A stretch of DNA of 10,083 bases from Acidianus hospitalis (GCA_003086435.1 QEFD01000173.1:1-10083); one strand, 5' to 3'. Positions 1 to 7,093 are shown, counted from the stretch's first letter. Translations and numbers: made by a program. The notes: generated from the sequence alone by a model not told the origin.

Positions 1-2
1 TT

Positions 3-203
3 AACGGTAGGTGGAGAATACCTTACAGCGAAATTGAAAGATTACTGTCCGGCGGTGGAAGGGTTAAACAAGTGGCAATTTATGCTCGAGTTTCACCAAC
101 ACAAAAGGACTACCTAGAAAATACCAAGGCTAAAGATACTCGCTGGATTATGAAAGGAAAGAGTAAGGAAGAAAAAGACAGAAGAGAAGTAAATCATTTT
201 TAG
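3..203 (+). pseudogene. IS607-type serine recombinase (TnpA), N-terminal fragment
   Basis: An open frame runs from the window edge to the TAG at 201-203 and gives about 66 residues. It begins in what looks like the end of a MerR-like DNA-binding domain (NGRWRIPYSEIERLL) and continues into QVAIYARVSPTQKDYLE. That is the start of the serine-resolvase catalytic fold, and the Ser of the YARVS motif would be the nucleophile. Intact IS607 TnpA proteins continue for well over 100 further residues. Here, soon after the motif, the protein changes to a charged Lys/Glu/Arg-rich tail that I do not recognise, and then stops. No TnpB partner is present within the window. I read this as a truncated or internally deleted remnant of an IS607-family element. 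Its true start lies outside the window. The assignment of the motif is firm; the cause of the break is inferred. Confidence 0.7.
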
Positions 204-311
204 ATTATCATCTAGCCTTAATGATATATTTAAACTTTTCAGTATATAATATAACATGTTCGTACTTAATAAACAATTTTATATCTACGCAACTGCTGTT
301 TAAACTACATT

Positions 312-322
312 AAACTTATAAG
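312..322 (+). promoter_or_regulatory. TATA box of the APC permease
   Basis: AAACTTATAAG is centred near 317, about 26-29 nt before the ATG at 346. It lies only 8 nt before the upstream in-frame ATG at 325. Leaderless initiation at 346 therefore fits better than a start at 325. Confidence 0.6.
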
Positions 323-345
323 AAATGACGCGAATGTTTTTACCC

Positions 346-1926
346 ATGTCTGGGGGTAAGGGTCTAAAGAAAGAGATAGGTCTAAAGTCGCTGATCATAA
401 TAGGAATATCCTCAGTTGTGGCTACTGCCATATTCTTCAGCCCGCTGGAGATGTCAGCAGTAGCTGGTCCAGGGAGCATGTTCTCCTGGTTGTTGGGAAT
501 ATTCTTTTACATAATGATTTCAATCACTTATATTGAATTATCTCAGAACTATCCAGAGGCAGGAGGTCCATCTAGATTTTCCATATATAGTCATGGTGCA
601 GTAACGAATCTGATAAACGCCATGGCAGACCTTGTTTGGTACATTTTCATTCCTCCAATTGAGGCATTCGCAACCATTGAAGGCCTATCATTCATATTTC
701 CTTCTCTCCTATCTAACGGAGTACCTACCATCGAAGGAGCAATAGTGGGAGTCCTCTTAATGCTTGGATATATTCCTTTCAATTATTATGGAGTTAAAAC
801 GTTCGCAAAGGTGACATCAGCGTTCGGAACTATCAAGTACATAATTTATATCCTTCCAGCTTTCCTGCTACTGTTTGTTTATTATAACCCGGCTAATCTA
901 ACTGCATATCACGGGATATTGCCCTTTGGCGTTTCTGGAGTTTTCGCCGCTATGCCTTACGCCATGTTCGCCTTCGGAGGGGCCAGAATTATCCCAGACC
1001 TAGCTGAAGAGGTAAAGAATAAGACGTATTTGATATATGCTTTAATTATTACTGTAGTAACTGAAGGTATAATATACTTGTTCTTCAACTTCGTCTTCCT
1101 GACCAACTTGGACTGGTCAAAGATAGGAGTTACAGCTGGAAATTGGAGTGGATTAAGCCATGTACAAGGAAACCCCTTCATTGACCTGGCATCTGATCAC
1201 GATGCGCAGATAGCTCTGATACTTCTTTTAATAGGAGGAATTATAGGACCTTTCTTAACCGGTTACGTCTACATGGGAGCCGGTTCTAGAGTGCTCTTTG
1301 CAAGCGCAAGGTCGGGATTCGTGGGAAAAAAGATGCTAGAACTTCATGAGAAGTACGCTATACCGTATTGGGCTCTGATAGTGTTCGCAGTTGTAGGATC
1401 TGCGGTAGCTTTTCTCTTCGCCCCAGTACCTTCAATTTATGGACTAATAAGCGACGCTACCGTAGCAGGCTATATAGGTTTCGCAACTAATCCTGTGGCA
1501 TTAATGGTGTTAAGGAAACAAGGAGCTACCAACTACAAGGTAACTGGTGGGTCTATCATAGCTCCTATAGCTTTCATGGCTTCAGGGCTAATTGTGTTCT
1601 GGAGTGGATGGCCTGCAGTACCGTATTCAGTGGTGATACTTGCTGCCGTAAGTGGTGTTCTAGGTGTCATAGGCAAGGTTAAGGAGGGGTTGGCCGAGTC
1701 TCTTTGGTATATGGGCTATATAGCCTTCCTTACGTTCATGACGTACATAGGATCTGATGGAGCGTTGAACTTGATAAATTACGACATGAGCACGATTATA
1801 GTAGCTTTAGTCTCCCTGCTGGTTTTCTATCCTTTAGGTATAGTACAAGGTCTGAGACAGAGGAACTTCGAGGTACATAAAGAAGCTACAAGTAACCAAG
1901 AAAGTGAGGAAGAAAAGCAAAAGTGA
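346..1926 (+). CDS. APC superfamily amino acid permease
   Basis: This is an integral membrane transporter of the amino acid-polyamine-organocation superfamily. It is predicted to import or exchange amino acids or related amines across the cytoplasmic membrane; the substrate cannot be read from sequence. From the ATG at 346 it is 526 residues, typical for the family, with about 12 hydrophobic segments. The first helix carries the family's glycine/serine-rich unwound stretch ([14 protein letters not shown]). The loop after helix 2 carries the [15 protein letters not shown] signature seen in many APC permeases. The C-terminal tail is short and charged (ESEEEKQK). In-frame ATGs at 325 and 334 are possible, but the TATA box at 312-322 supports 346. 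Some stretches are clearly richer in GC than the genes to the right (about 55% over 1261-1320), and the gene lies between a recombinase fragment and a decayed integrase. Acquisition by transfer is possible but unproven. Confidence 0.88.
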   Translation: MSGGKGLKKEIGLKSLIIIGISSVVATAIFFSPLEMSAVAGPGSMFSWLLGIFFYIMISITYIELSQNYPEAGGPSRFSIYSHGAVTNLINAMADLVWYIFIPPIEAFATIEGLSFIFPSLLSNGVPTIEGAIVGVLLMLGYIPFNYYGVKTFAKVTSAFGTIKYIIYILPAFLLLFVYYNPANLTAYHGILPFGVSGVFAAMPYAMFAFGGARIIPDLAEEVKNKTYLIYALIITVVTEGIIYLFFNFVFLTNLDWSKIGVTAGNWSGLSHVQGNPFIDLASDHDAQIALILLLIGGIIGPFLTGYVYMGAGSRVLFASARSGFVGKKMLELHEKYAIPYWALIVFAVVGSAVAFLFAPVPSIYGLISDATVAGYIGFATNPVALMVLRKQGATNYKVTGGSIIAPIAFMASGLIVFWSGWPAVPYSVVILAAVSGVLGVIGKVKEGLAESLWYMGYIAFLTFMTYIGSDGALNLINYDMSTIIVALVSLLVFYPLGIVQGLRQRNFEVHKEATSNQESEEEKQK

Positions 1927-1939
1927 TCTCGAAAGGACG

Positions 1940-1952
1940 TTTTTCTTCTCTT
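1940..1952 (+). terminator. T-rich terminator after the permease
   Basis: TTTTTCTTCTCTT begins about 14 nt after the permease stop codon. Pyrimidine/T-rich tracts of this kind mark transcript 3' ends in Sulfolobales. There is no clear stem before it. Confidence 0.45.
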
Positions 1953-2368
1953 CATGAGAGATGTTCCTATTACCTTTAGAAAAGAAGGATGGAAGGGTTA
2001 CGTTTGCCTATGACTTCCTAACGTAAAGTAAGATACACCTTCTCTTTTACTCTCAATTTTCTTTATTCAATGTATTTTACATCATGTATAAATTTCTTTC
2101 AATTATATAAATAAAGAAGAAAAATAATTTAAAAATGAAAGGAAAAACAATAACGTATGCATAATTAGTTTGTATGTATATATAGACGATTTATTACTCC
2201 ACTCATCACAGAATCATATTTCCATGTAAATATCTTATTAAAATAAAAAGGATAATTATCAGGCTAAATATATAGTGAAAAAATCATATCTTAAAAAAGA
2301 TAATTTCTAAGTAATTCTATTTTTTCTATTACATATTATTTTCATTGCTCAACTTGCACTTTATATGG
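1953..2368. other. AT-rich gene-free region with palindromes
   Basis: About 415 bp contain no coding frame that I can support. The AT content is very high, especially 2080-2340. Visible structure includes a perfect 10-bp palindrome GATAATTATC (2251-2260), an inverted repeat TATCTT-AAAA-AAGATA (2287-2302) and another TATCTT at 2231-2236. Near 1960-2025 there is slightly higher-complexity sequence with a 21-codon open frame, too short to assign. The stretch lies beyond the truncated end of the integrase remnant and is probably leftover element DNA and spacer. Confidence 0.5.
2287..2302. repeat. Inverted repeat TATCTT-N4-AAGATA
   Basis: Six-base arms TATCTT and AAGATA are separated by AAAA. It lies in gene-free DNA next to the palindrome at 2251-2260. 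It could be a weak hairpin or a protein-binding site. In DNA this rich in A and T it may also be chance. Confidence 0.4.
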
Positions 2369-3038
2369 TCAAACTCCGTAACGAAAAGTAATTCCCTTAT
2401 TATATCTAGGAACTTTGAACGAATTATATAATAGCTGAGCTAACTGCAAGTTCTTCTCCTTTACTACCGTTCTGATAAATAGTTTCAAGGAATTCGCGGT
2501 ATGTCTGGCTATATTGCTGCTATCTTCAGATAACTCCGCTATTAAGTCTCTGATACTGTCCGGGCTTAACTCATATCCTAACTTTGTAAGCGCTATCCTA
2601 AGATACCTCATATCAATAGTGCTCTTACTCTTACCCCGGAGTAGCTTTTCAAACTTCTTCACGTCTTCTTCAATAACAATGTATGTTGATGATACCTTCT
2701 TCAAATAATCTCCTATTGATAAAGTATCGAAACGAAAAAGTTCCGGAACTTCTTATCTTTCATAGCTTTAACAACTACAGATAATACAGTAGTAGCGTCA
2801 ACTTCTATAACTTTCAACCCGTAAATAGCGTCTGAAAGTTTATCTTGAGCTAATATTTCTGCAGCTTTCCTCACAATGTCTATAAGGAATACTCCGATCA
2901 CTGTTAACGTATCTATATAAAGTACTCCTACCGACATCCAGCATTTTTTGCAGCTTGAGATAACCCCAACTTCTCTACTAACTTCTTAATAATTCTCTTC
3001 CTTTGTTGCTCGTCCAGTTTGGAAACGTTAATTAGCAT
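2369..3038 (-). pseudogene. Decayed archaeal tyrosine integrase, catalytic domain missing
   Basis: Read on the minus strand, four pieces in shifting frames join into one protein. The first, 3038 to about 2937, gives MLINVSKLDEQQRKRI and on to LGLSQAAKNAG. The second, about 2935-2885, gives VGRSTLYRYVNSDRSIP and completes an N-terminal helix-turn-helix. The third, about 2880-2716, gives DIVRKAAEILAQDKLSDA through to FVSILYQ. The fourth, 2713-2372, gives GDYLKKVSSTYIV, FEKLLRGKSKSTIDMR, LSPDSIRDLIAELSED and IARHTANSLKLFIRTVV. That last piece has the look of a SAM-like core-binding domain. The joins need +1, +1 and -1 base shifts near 2936, 2881-2884 and 2714-2715. The frame ends at TGA 2371-2369 before any R...HxxR...Y catalytic residues. 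The protein family is recognised by resemblance to integrases of Sulfolobus plasmids and integrated elements. Its position downstream of tRNA-Glu supports that reading. The gene cannot be functional as it stands. Confidence 0.72.
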
Positions 3039-3068
3039 ATATTTCTACCCTACTTATAAGAAAGTGAC

Positions 3069-3098
3069 GCTGTTCCAAAAATAAGGATTGCTGTTCCA
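3069..3098. repeat. Two 9-bp direct repeats, 21 bp apart
   Basis: GCTGTTCCA occurs at 3069-3077 and again at 3090-3098, a start-to-start spacing of 21 bp (two helical turns). The pair lies between the integrase start and the tRNA 3' end, where integrase arm sites or an operator would be expected. Confidence 0.55.
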
Positions 3099-3111
3099 TT
3101 TACGCCTTTAT

Positions 3112-3132
3112 AAAGAGAACATAACTCTCTTT
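3112..3132. repeat. 7-bp inverted repeat beside the tRNA
   Basis: AAAGAGA (3112-3118) and TCTCTTT (3126-3132) are perfect reverse complements around a 7-nt spacer (ACATAAC). It lies about 20 bp beyond the tRNA 3' end. It may be a hairpin in the tRNA trailer or a recombination-protein site. Confidence 0.5.
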
Positions 3133-3151
3133 CAATTTAAGGGAAAATTAG

Positions 3152-3226
3152 TGCTCCGGCCGGGATTTGAACCCGGGCCACAGGCTTGAGAGGCCTGCAT
3201 ACTTGACCGGGCTATACTACCGGAGC
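3152..3226 (-). tRNA. tRNA-Glu (anticodon CUC)
   Basis: The reverse complement folds into a standard cloverleaf. The acceptor stem is GCTCCGG (3226-3220) pairing with CCGGAGC, with discriminator A at 3152. The D-arm is GTAT/GTAT. The anticodon stem CAGGC/GCCTG closes the loop CTCTCAA, giving anticodon CTC for glutamate. The T-arm is CCGGG-TTCAAAT-CCCGG. The 3' CCA is not encoded. No intron is seen. The 3' half of tRNA-Glu genes is a known integration target for Sulfolobales plasmids and viruses, and a decayed integrase lies about 115 bp downstream in the same orientation. Confidence 0.95.
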
Positions 3227-3246
3227 GAGATATAATTAGTAAGCTG

Positions 3247-3258
3247 AAATATTTAAAA
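3247..3258 (-). promoter_or_regulatory. TATA box of tRNA-Glu
   Basis: TTTTAAATATTT on the minus strand is centred about 26 nt before the mature tRNA 5' end at 3226. Transcription therefore starts close to the first tRNA base. Confidence 0.6.
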
Positions 3259-3287
3259 CTTTCTGACTTTAACTTATCATTTTCCAG

Positions 3288-3299
3288 AAAAACTTATTT
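3288..3299 (+). promoter_or_regulatory. TATA box of the HTH-10 regulator gene
   Basis: AAAAACTTATTT is centred near 3294, about 26-29 nt before the ATG at 3323. This predicts a leaderless or nearly leaderless transcript covering the regulator and the overlapping PLP-enzyme gene. Confidence 0.55.
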
Positions 3300-3306
3300 C
3301 TTTTAC

Positions 3307-3322
3307 CCCGAAGATTTTCGGG
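3307..3322. promoter_or_regulatory. Inverted repeat ending at the start codon (possible operator)
   Basis: CCCGAA-GATT-TTCGGG is a perfect 6-bp inverted repeat with a 4-nt spacer. It ends at the base before the ATG at 3323. It covers the predicted transcription start, so a bound protein would block initiation. Its GC content stands out in an AT-rich promoter. Autoregulation by the downstream HTH protein is an inference. Confidence 0.5.
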
Positions 3323-3901
3323 ATGCTATACGTAAGTTTTAAGGTAAATCACGAGGACTGGTCTAAGGGAATTGACTATTCTAGAAATTTATTGTCAGTA
3401 TTGGATATAAAACCTTCCACTAATGGAGCAAGGCTTTTAATAGAATTTAAAGGAAAAGAAGAGGATGCAAAAAAGCTTAAGTGGAACCTTTCAAGAGTTT
3501 CCAAATTCAAATATCTAGGAACTATAATAGTTAATGAACCAATAGAACGCATATTGTCTAACTATATTATAATGAATGGTACTGCAACTAACGACGGAAT
3601 ATATTGGACAGTAATTCTTTCAGATTATACTGAATTAAAGAAAATGTTGAGGGATTTTATCGAGCATCGTATAGAAGTCAAGGTTGTTAAGGTAATTAAG
3701 GTAAAATCAGAGGATGTATTAACTGCTAGGCAAGAACAAATTTTAAAGATAGCTTTTGAGGCTGGTTATTTTGATTATCCTAAGAAGATCAGAATTAAGG
3801 AATTAGCGGAGAAACTAAATATGAGTGTTTCAAATTTATCGGAAATTTTAAGAAGAGCAGAGAGAAACGTTATTGAAACGTTTTTTAGGGAGAGGAGTTA
3901 A
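3323..3901 (+). CDS. HTH-10 (bacterio-opsin activator-type) transcriptional regulator
   Basis: This 192-residue predicted DNA-binding regulator has its C-terminal part (about 133-187, beginning LTARQEQILKIAFEAGYFDYP and including IKELAEKLNMSVSNLSEIL) matching the HTH-10 domain of archaeal Bat-like regulators. Residues 1-125 form a mixed alpha/beta domain that I do not recognise, probably for ligand or protein sensing. No membrane segment is seen. The TAA stop at 3899-3901 shares its last A with the ATG of the PLP-enzyme gene (TAATG), so translation is probably coupled and the two products are likely functionally linked. A TATA box at 3288-3299 and an inverted repeat at 3307-3322 precede the gene. 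The domain call is strong. A role as regulator of the coupled pathway, perhaps sensing a cobalamin-related or amino acid-related ligand, is inference. Confidence 0.85.
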   Translation: MLYVSFKVNHEDWSKGIDYSRNLLSVLDIKPSTNGARLLIEFKGKEEDAKKLKWNLSRVSKFKYLGTIIVNEPIERILSNYIIMNGTATNDGIYWTVILSDYTELKKMLRDFIEHRIEVKVVKVIKVKSEDVLTARQEQILKIAFEAGYFDYPKKIRIKELAEKLNMSVSNLSEILRRAERNVIETFFRERS

Positions 3902-4869
3902 TGAAACACGGAGGAGTTAGGTGGATAAACGGAAGGCCAGAAAAGTTAAGGGATTTCAGCGTTAATCTCAACCCTATTTACCCTGATTTTATTGAAGAGT
4001 TGATTAATGAAGCAATAAAGGAAAAAGTTTATCTTTATTATCCTGACAACTACGAGAAACTGAGAGAAAATATTGCTGAGATTTATGACGTTGATGAAGA
4101 TTATATAGGAGTATTTAACGGGGCTAGTGAGGTTATAAATTTACTAGAACCTAGGGTTGTCCCAGAGCCTAATTATGTTGAATATAAAAGGAGCTATATT
4201 TATTTTGCAGAAGAAAGAGAAAATTATTTTATTTACCGCCTACAAGGCAATAAAGTCATAATAAGTAATCCTAATAATCCTACTGGTGCAAAAATAGACC
4301 TTAAGGAAATTGAGGAATTCTTAGAAGAAGGAAAGGATTTAGTAGTTGACGAATCTTTCGCAGACATAAGTCTTGTAGATTCCGCTAAGAAATTTGTAAA
4401 GGACTATGATAATCTTCTAATAGTTTCAACTTTTACCAAATCACTGTCAATCCCTGGCTTAAGGATTGGATTTACTATAGGAAAGAGGAGTAAAGAACTT
4501 GAAAAGAGCTCTCCGCCCTGGAGGATTAATTCTATTGCTTATTATGTATTATCCAACGCGAATCCTAAGGAAATTAAGGATTTCTTTAGAAAAAGTAGAG
4601 ATCTTGTGGCCTCTCTCTTGGAAAACTTTAGAATTAGAGACGAGGGAAGAAGAGTTACAATATATAAATCATTTGCGCCCTATGTTCTAGTAAGATTTCC
4701 CATTAATGTTAGATTCATTAACTCATATCTTAGGAGTAAGGGGTTCTTAATTAGGGATTGCTCTAACTTTGTAGGCTTAAATGAATTTTATGGTAGAATT
4801 TCTTTGAGAAAAGATTATCAAGAGCTAGTTAATGAAATAGATGAATTTTTATCTAATTCATCAATTTAA
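3901..4869 (+). CDS. PLP-dependent aminotransferase-fold enzyme, CobD/CobC- or HisC-like
   Basis: This is a fold-type I PLP enzyme of the class I/II aminotransferase family, 322 residues, slightly short. SNPNNPTG (122-129) is the family's substrate/cofactor loop. D150 in VVDESFAD is the likely pyridine-nitrogen partner. K180 in STFTKSLSIPGLRIG is the likely Schiff-base lysine, and R188 follows in its usual place. The N-terminus (HGG at 3-5, then DFSVNLNP at about 18-25) resembles threonine-phosphate decarboxylase (CobD), which makes aminopropanol phosphate for the cobalamin nucleotide loop. Histidinol-phosphate aminotransferase is the main alternative. The usual GSTE-type phosphate-binding segment reads NGASEVINLL here. 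The gene overlaps the regulator's stop by one base. No cobalamin riboswitch or other cobalamin gene is visible nearby. The enzyme class is firm; the substrate is not. Confidence 0.85.
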   Translation: MKHGGVRWINGRPEKLRDFSVNLNPIYPDFIEELINEAIKEKVYLYYPDNYEKLRENIAEIYDVDEDYIGVFNGASEVINLLEPRVVPEPNYVEYKRSYIYFAEERENYFIYRLQGNKVIISNPNNPTGAKIDLKEIEEFLEEGKDLVVDESFADISLVDSAKKFVKDYDNLLIVSTFTKSLSIPGLRIGFTIGKRSKELEKSSPPWRINSIAYYVLSNANPKEIKDFFRKSRDLVASLLENFRIRDEGRRVTIYKSFAPYVLVRFPINVRFINSYLRSKGFLIRDCSNFVGLNEFYGRISLRKDYQELVNEIDEFLSNSSI

Positions 4870-4910
4870 TGCCACCAGTTTAGAAAGTACACAATTTAAT
4901 GGGATAAGAT

Positions 4911-4920
4911 TTATAATATA
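4911..4920 (+). promoter_or_regulatory. TATA box of the GtrA-like gene
   Basis: TTATAATATA is centred near 4915, 26 nt before the GTG at 4941. This supports the leaderless GTG start and a transcript separate from the upstream pair. Confidence 0.6.
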
Positions 4921-4940
4921 TTAATAGAGATGTATAAGTC

Positions 4941-5372
4941 GTGGATTTAAGGTTATTAAAGTTCATGATAGTTGGAGGCTTAGGAACTTTAGTTAATGAA
5001 GGAGTTTTCATACTTACAGCGCGTGATATGCCTATTTTCTTTTCCTTAGGGTTAGCTATCGAGCTTTCAATAATATTTAATTTTATACTAAATGATATTT
5101 GGACTTTTAAGGATAGAAGAGTAGGAAGTTTTATTAAGAGATTACTTAAATTTCATGTATCGTCTTTTAGTGGTGGAATAGTGCAATACATTACAGTTAT
5201 TCTGTTGCTGGTGGCGTTCCTTCATTTTTCAAATGTATCCGAAATTCTGCTCTTTCTATTCTTCTCTTATATAAAGGCACAGTCATTGTTCCTTGCAGTA
5301 ATCAACTTTATAGGAATTGTTTCAGGCTTTGCTGTAAGGTTCATAACTAGCTTAAAATACGTTTGGGCTTAA
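4941..5372 (+). CDS. GtrA-like family membrane protein
   Basis: This 143-residue protein with about four transmembrane helices has the features of the GtrA/DPMS family: LLKFMIVGGLGTLVNEG at the start, a central NFILNDIWTFKDR motif, and a closing ITSLKYVWA. Members of this family are thought to help move or present polyprenyl-linked sugars across the membrane for glycosylation of surface structures. Some occur fused to, or beside, dolichyl-phosphate mannose synthase-type glycosyltransferases. No glycosyltransferase is present here, so the partner is unknown. GTG 4941 is chosen because the TATA box lies at the leaderless distance. The stop TAA (5370-5372) overlaps the stop of the convergent alaX gene within the shared TTAA. 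Confidence 0.85.
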   Translation: MDLRLLKFMIVGGLGTLVNEGVFILTARDMPIFFSLGLAIELSIIFNFILNDIWTFKDRRVGSFIKRLLKFHVSSFSGGIVQYITVILLLVAFLHFSNVSEILLFLFFSYIKAQSLFLAVINFIGIVSGFAVRFITSLKYVWA

Positions 5373-6076
5373 CTTTCCACTGTGTAATAAACTCTTTTCC
5401 TATTTTTGCCTCTATTCTCTATTTTTATAATGCGTATCTTTCCTACTTCTGAAGTATTCTTAACGTGTGGACCTCCGTCAGCTTGTATATCTATTCCAGG
5501 TATTTCTACTATTCTCCAAATAGGTATACTAGGAGGGTTCCTTTCAGCAAGCTTTACTATTCCAGGGATTTTTAAAGCTTCTTCTCTAGGTAGGAAATAT
5601 ACTTTAACTTCTATGCCTTTTGAAAGAATCTCGTTAGCCTTCTCGACTATTTGAGGGATTAAATCCTTATTTTCCAGATTAAAATCATCCTTTGCGTACT
5701 CTGGAGAAATATGCCCCCCAGTAATTAACGCATTAAATTGAGAGTATGCTACTGCAGCCATAACGTGAGACGCGGTATGTAATCTCATCATTTTATACCT
5801 TCTATCCCAGTCTATTACTCCTTTAACGTTATCCCCTTCCCTTAATTCTCCTCCTTCTATTATGTGAGCTATCTCATTTCCTTGTCTTTTCACTTCTTTT
5901 ACGTTGAGTGTTTCGCCGTTATTTTTTATCAGCTTCCCTACATCATTTTCTAAACCTCCTCCGCCTGGATAAAAAGCTGTTTTATCCAATATTACCTCAT
6001 TTCCATTAACCTTAGTAACTTTTGCCTCAAATTCTTTTATATAAGAATCTTTTAGATAAAGTTCTTCTGTTGCCAC
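5369..6076 (-). CDS. alaX: Alanyl-tRNA editing protein AlaX-M
   Basis: This 235-residue free-standing homologue of the AlaRS editing domain hydrolyses mischarged Ser-tRNA(Ala) (and in some relatives Gly-tRNA(Ala)) in the cytoplasm. Its length and the AlaRS-like glycine-rich N-terminal segment (AFYPGGGGLENDVG, 34-47) indicate the AlaX-M class. The zinc site shows H100 and H104 in LHTASHVM, and H204 in DGGPHVKNT. The second motif in this superfamily is normally CxxxH, but here the Cys position is D200. The gene starts with GTG at 6076, five nucleotides after the stop of the upstream small gene on the same strand, so the two are almost certainly cotranscribed. It converges with the GtrA-like gene and overlaps it by 4 bp. 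Family assignment is strong. The zinc-ligand change may be a normal variant of this archaeal branch. Confidence 0.9.
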   Translation of the reverse strand: MATEELYLKDSYIKEFEAKVTKVNGNEVILDKTAFYPGGGGLENDVGKLIKNNGETLNVKEVKRQGNEIAHIIEGGELREGDNVKGVIDWDRRYKMMRLHTASHVMAAVAYSQFNALITGGHISPEYAKDDFNLENKDLIPQIVEKANEILSKGIEVKVYFLPREEALKIPGIVKLAERNPPSIPIWRIVEIPGIDIQADGGPHVKNTSEVGKIRIIKIENRGKNRKRVYYTVES

Positions 6077-6081
6077 ATTAT

Positions 6082-6336
6082 TTATGTCTTCTTAAGTGAA
6101 ATATTAATTATTCCATTTTTCTCTGAGACTGAAAGAGTGGAAGGGTCTATTAATTCATTTACATATATAATTTTCACTATAGAATTAGAATCCGGATCAT
6201 AAATATATACATGAGAATTGTCAGCTCTTACTAGTAACCTTTTAGTGTTTATTTCCTTTCCTCTAAGGTCTACATATACATTAACTAAACCGTTTTTATT
6301 AAGTATATCCACGTCTGGGTCTTCAGCAGATGACAT
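6082..6336 (-). CDS. Small Hsp20/alpha-crystallin-like protein
   Basis: This 84-85 residue protein is mostly beta-strand in pattern. The stretch LVNVYVDLRGKEINTKRL resembles the opening of an alpha-crystallin domain. The closing part (VNELIDPSTLSVSEKNGIINISLKK) resembles the Hsp20 pattern of proline-containing strand, then NGVL-type turn, then final Lys-rich strand. It lacks a long N-terminal arm and the I-x-I tail that drives oligomer formation in true small heat-shock proteins. It may therefore be a degenerate or p23-like fold rather than an active holdase. Two ATGs stand in tandem (6339 and 6336); a TATA box centred near 6360 favours 6336. It is the first gene of the pair with alaX and diverges from the cdvB paralogue. 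The fold call is by pattern only. Confidence 0.62.
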   Translation of the reverse strand: MSSAEDPDVDILNKNGLVNVYVDLRGKEINTKRLLVRADNSHVYIYDPDSNSIVKIIYVNELIDPSTLSVSEKNGIINISLKKT

Positions 6337-6354
6337 CATTATTTGTCATTTTGA

Positions 6355-6364
6355 TTTTTAAGTT
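6355..6364 (-). promoter_or_regulatory. TATA box of the Hsp20-like/alaX pair
   Basis: AACTTAAAAA on the minus strand is centred about 24-26 nt before the second ATG at 6336. It is separated by about 20 bp from the opposite-strand TATA box of cdvB, making a compact divergent promoter. Confidence 0.5.
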
Positions 6365-6383
6365 AATAAGACCGAGTTCTCTC

Positions 6384-6393
6384 CTTTATATAG
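6384..6393 (+). promoter_or_regulatory. TATA box of the cdvB paralogue
   Basis: CTTTATATAG is centred near 6388, about 31 nt before the ATG at 6420. It predicts a very short leader of roughly 5 nt. Confidence 0.6.
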
Positions 6394-6413
6394 TATTAAC
6401 CGAGAATAATTAG

Positions 6414-7062
<649 letters not shown>

Positions 7063-7064
<2 letters not shown>

Positions 7065-7074
7065 GCTTATTTTT
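7063..7074 (+). promoter_or_regulatory. TATA box of trpS
   Basis: AAGCTTATTTTT is centred near 7068, about 26 nt before the GTG at 7095. It overlaps the cdvB stop codon. It supports the leaderless GTG start. Confidence 0.5.
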
Positions 7075-7093
7075 TAATATTTTTACATTTTTT
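7067..7093 (+). terminator. T-rich region ending cdvB
   Basis: Runs of six, five and six T residues occur directly after the cdvB stop codon. These should act as an archaeal poly-T terminator. The same stretch contains the trpS promoter, so the two functions overlap. Confidence 0.45.

Noticed and set aside
591..1181. Minus-strand open frames inside the permease gene
   Set aside because: They oppose a clearly recognised transporter, have no family features and lack promoters at the expected distance. They are shadow frames.
2514..2708. Plus-strand 64-codon frame opposite the integrase remnant
   Set aside because: It is the mirror of the recognisable minus-strand integrase region, and its hydrophobic look comes from the complementary codons.
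2713..2937. Separate 74-residue hypothetical gene
   Set aside because: Its first 18 or so codons are out of frame with integrase-like sequence (VGRSTLYRYVN), and the rest continues the integrase. It is a piece of the pseudogene, not an independent gene.
1..3151. Second copy of the tRNA-Glu 3' end (distal attachment site)
   Set aside because: I looked for CCGGGATTTGAA-like sequence and its complement across the left part and found none. If a distal att site exists, it is outside the window or has been lost.
3227..3322. Cobalamin riboswitch ahead of the regulator/PLP-enzyme pair
   Set aside because: The space between the tRNA and the start codon is under 100 bp and filled by two promoters and one short inverted repeat. 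There is no room for, or trace of, a B12-box fold.
4499..4690. Plus-strand 63-codon frame inside the PLP-enzyme gene
   Set aside because: The PLP-enzyme frame is intact through this stretch with conserved spacing. This is an alternative-frame shadow.
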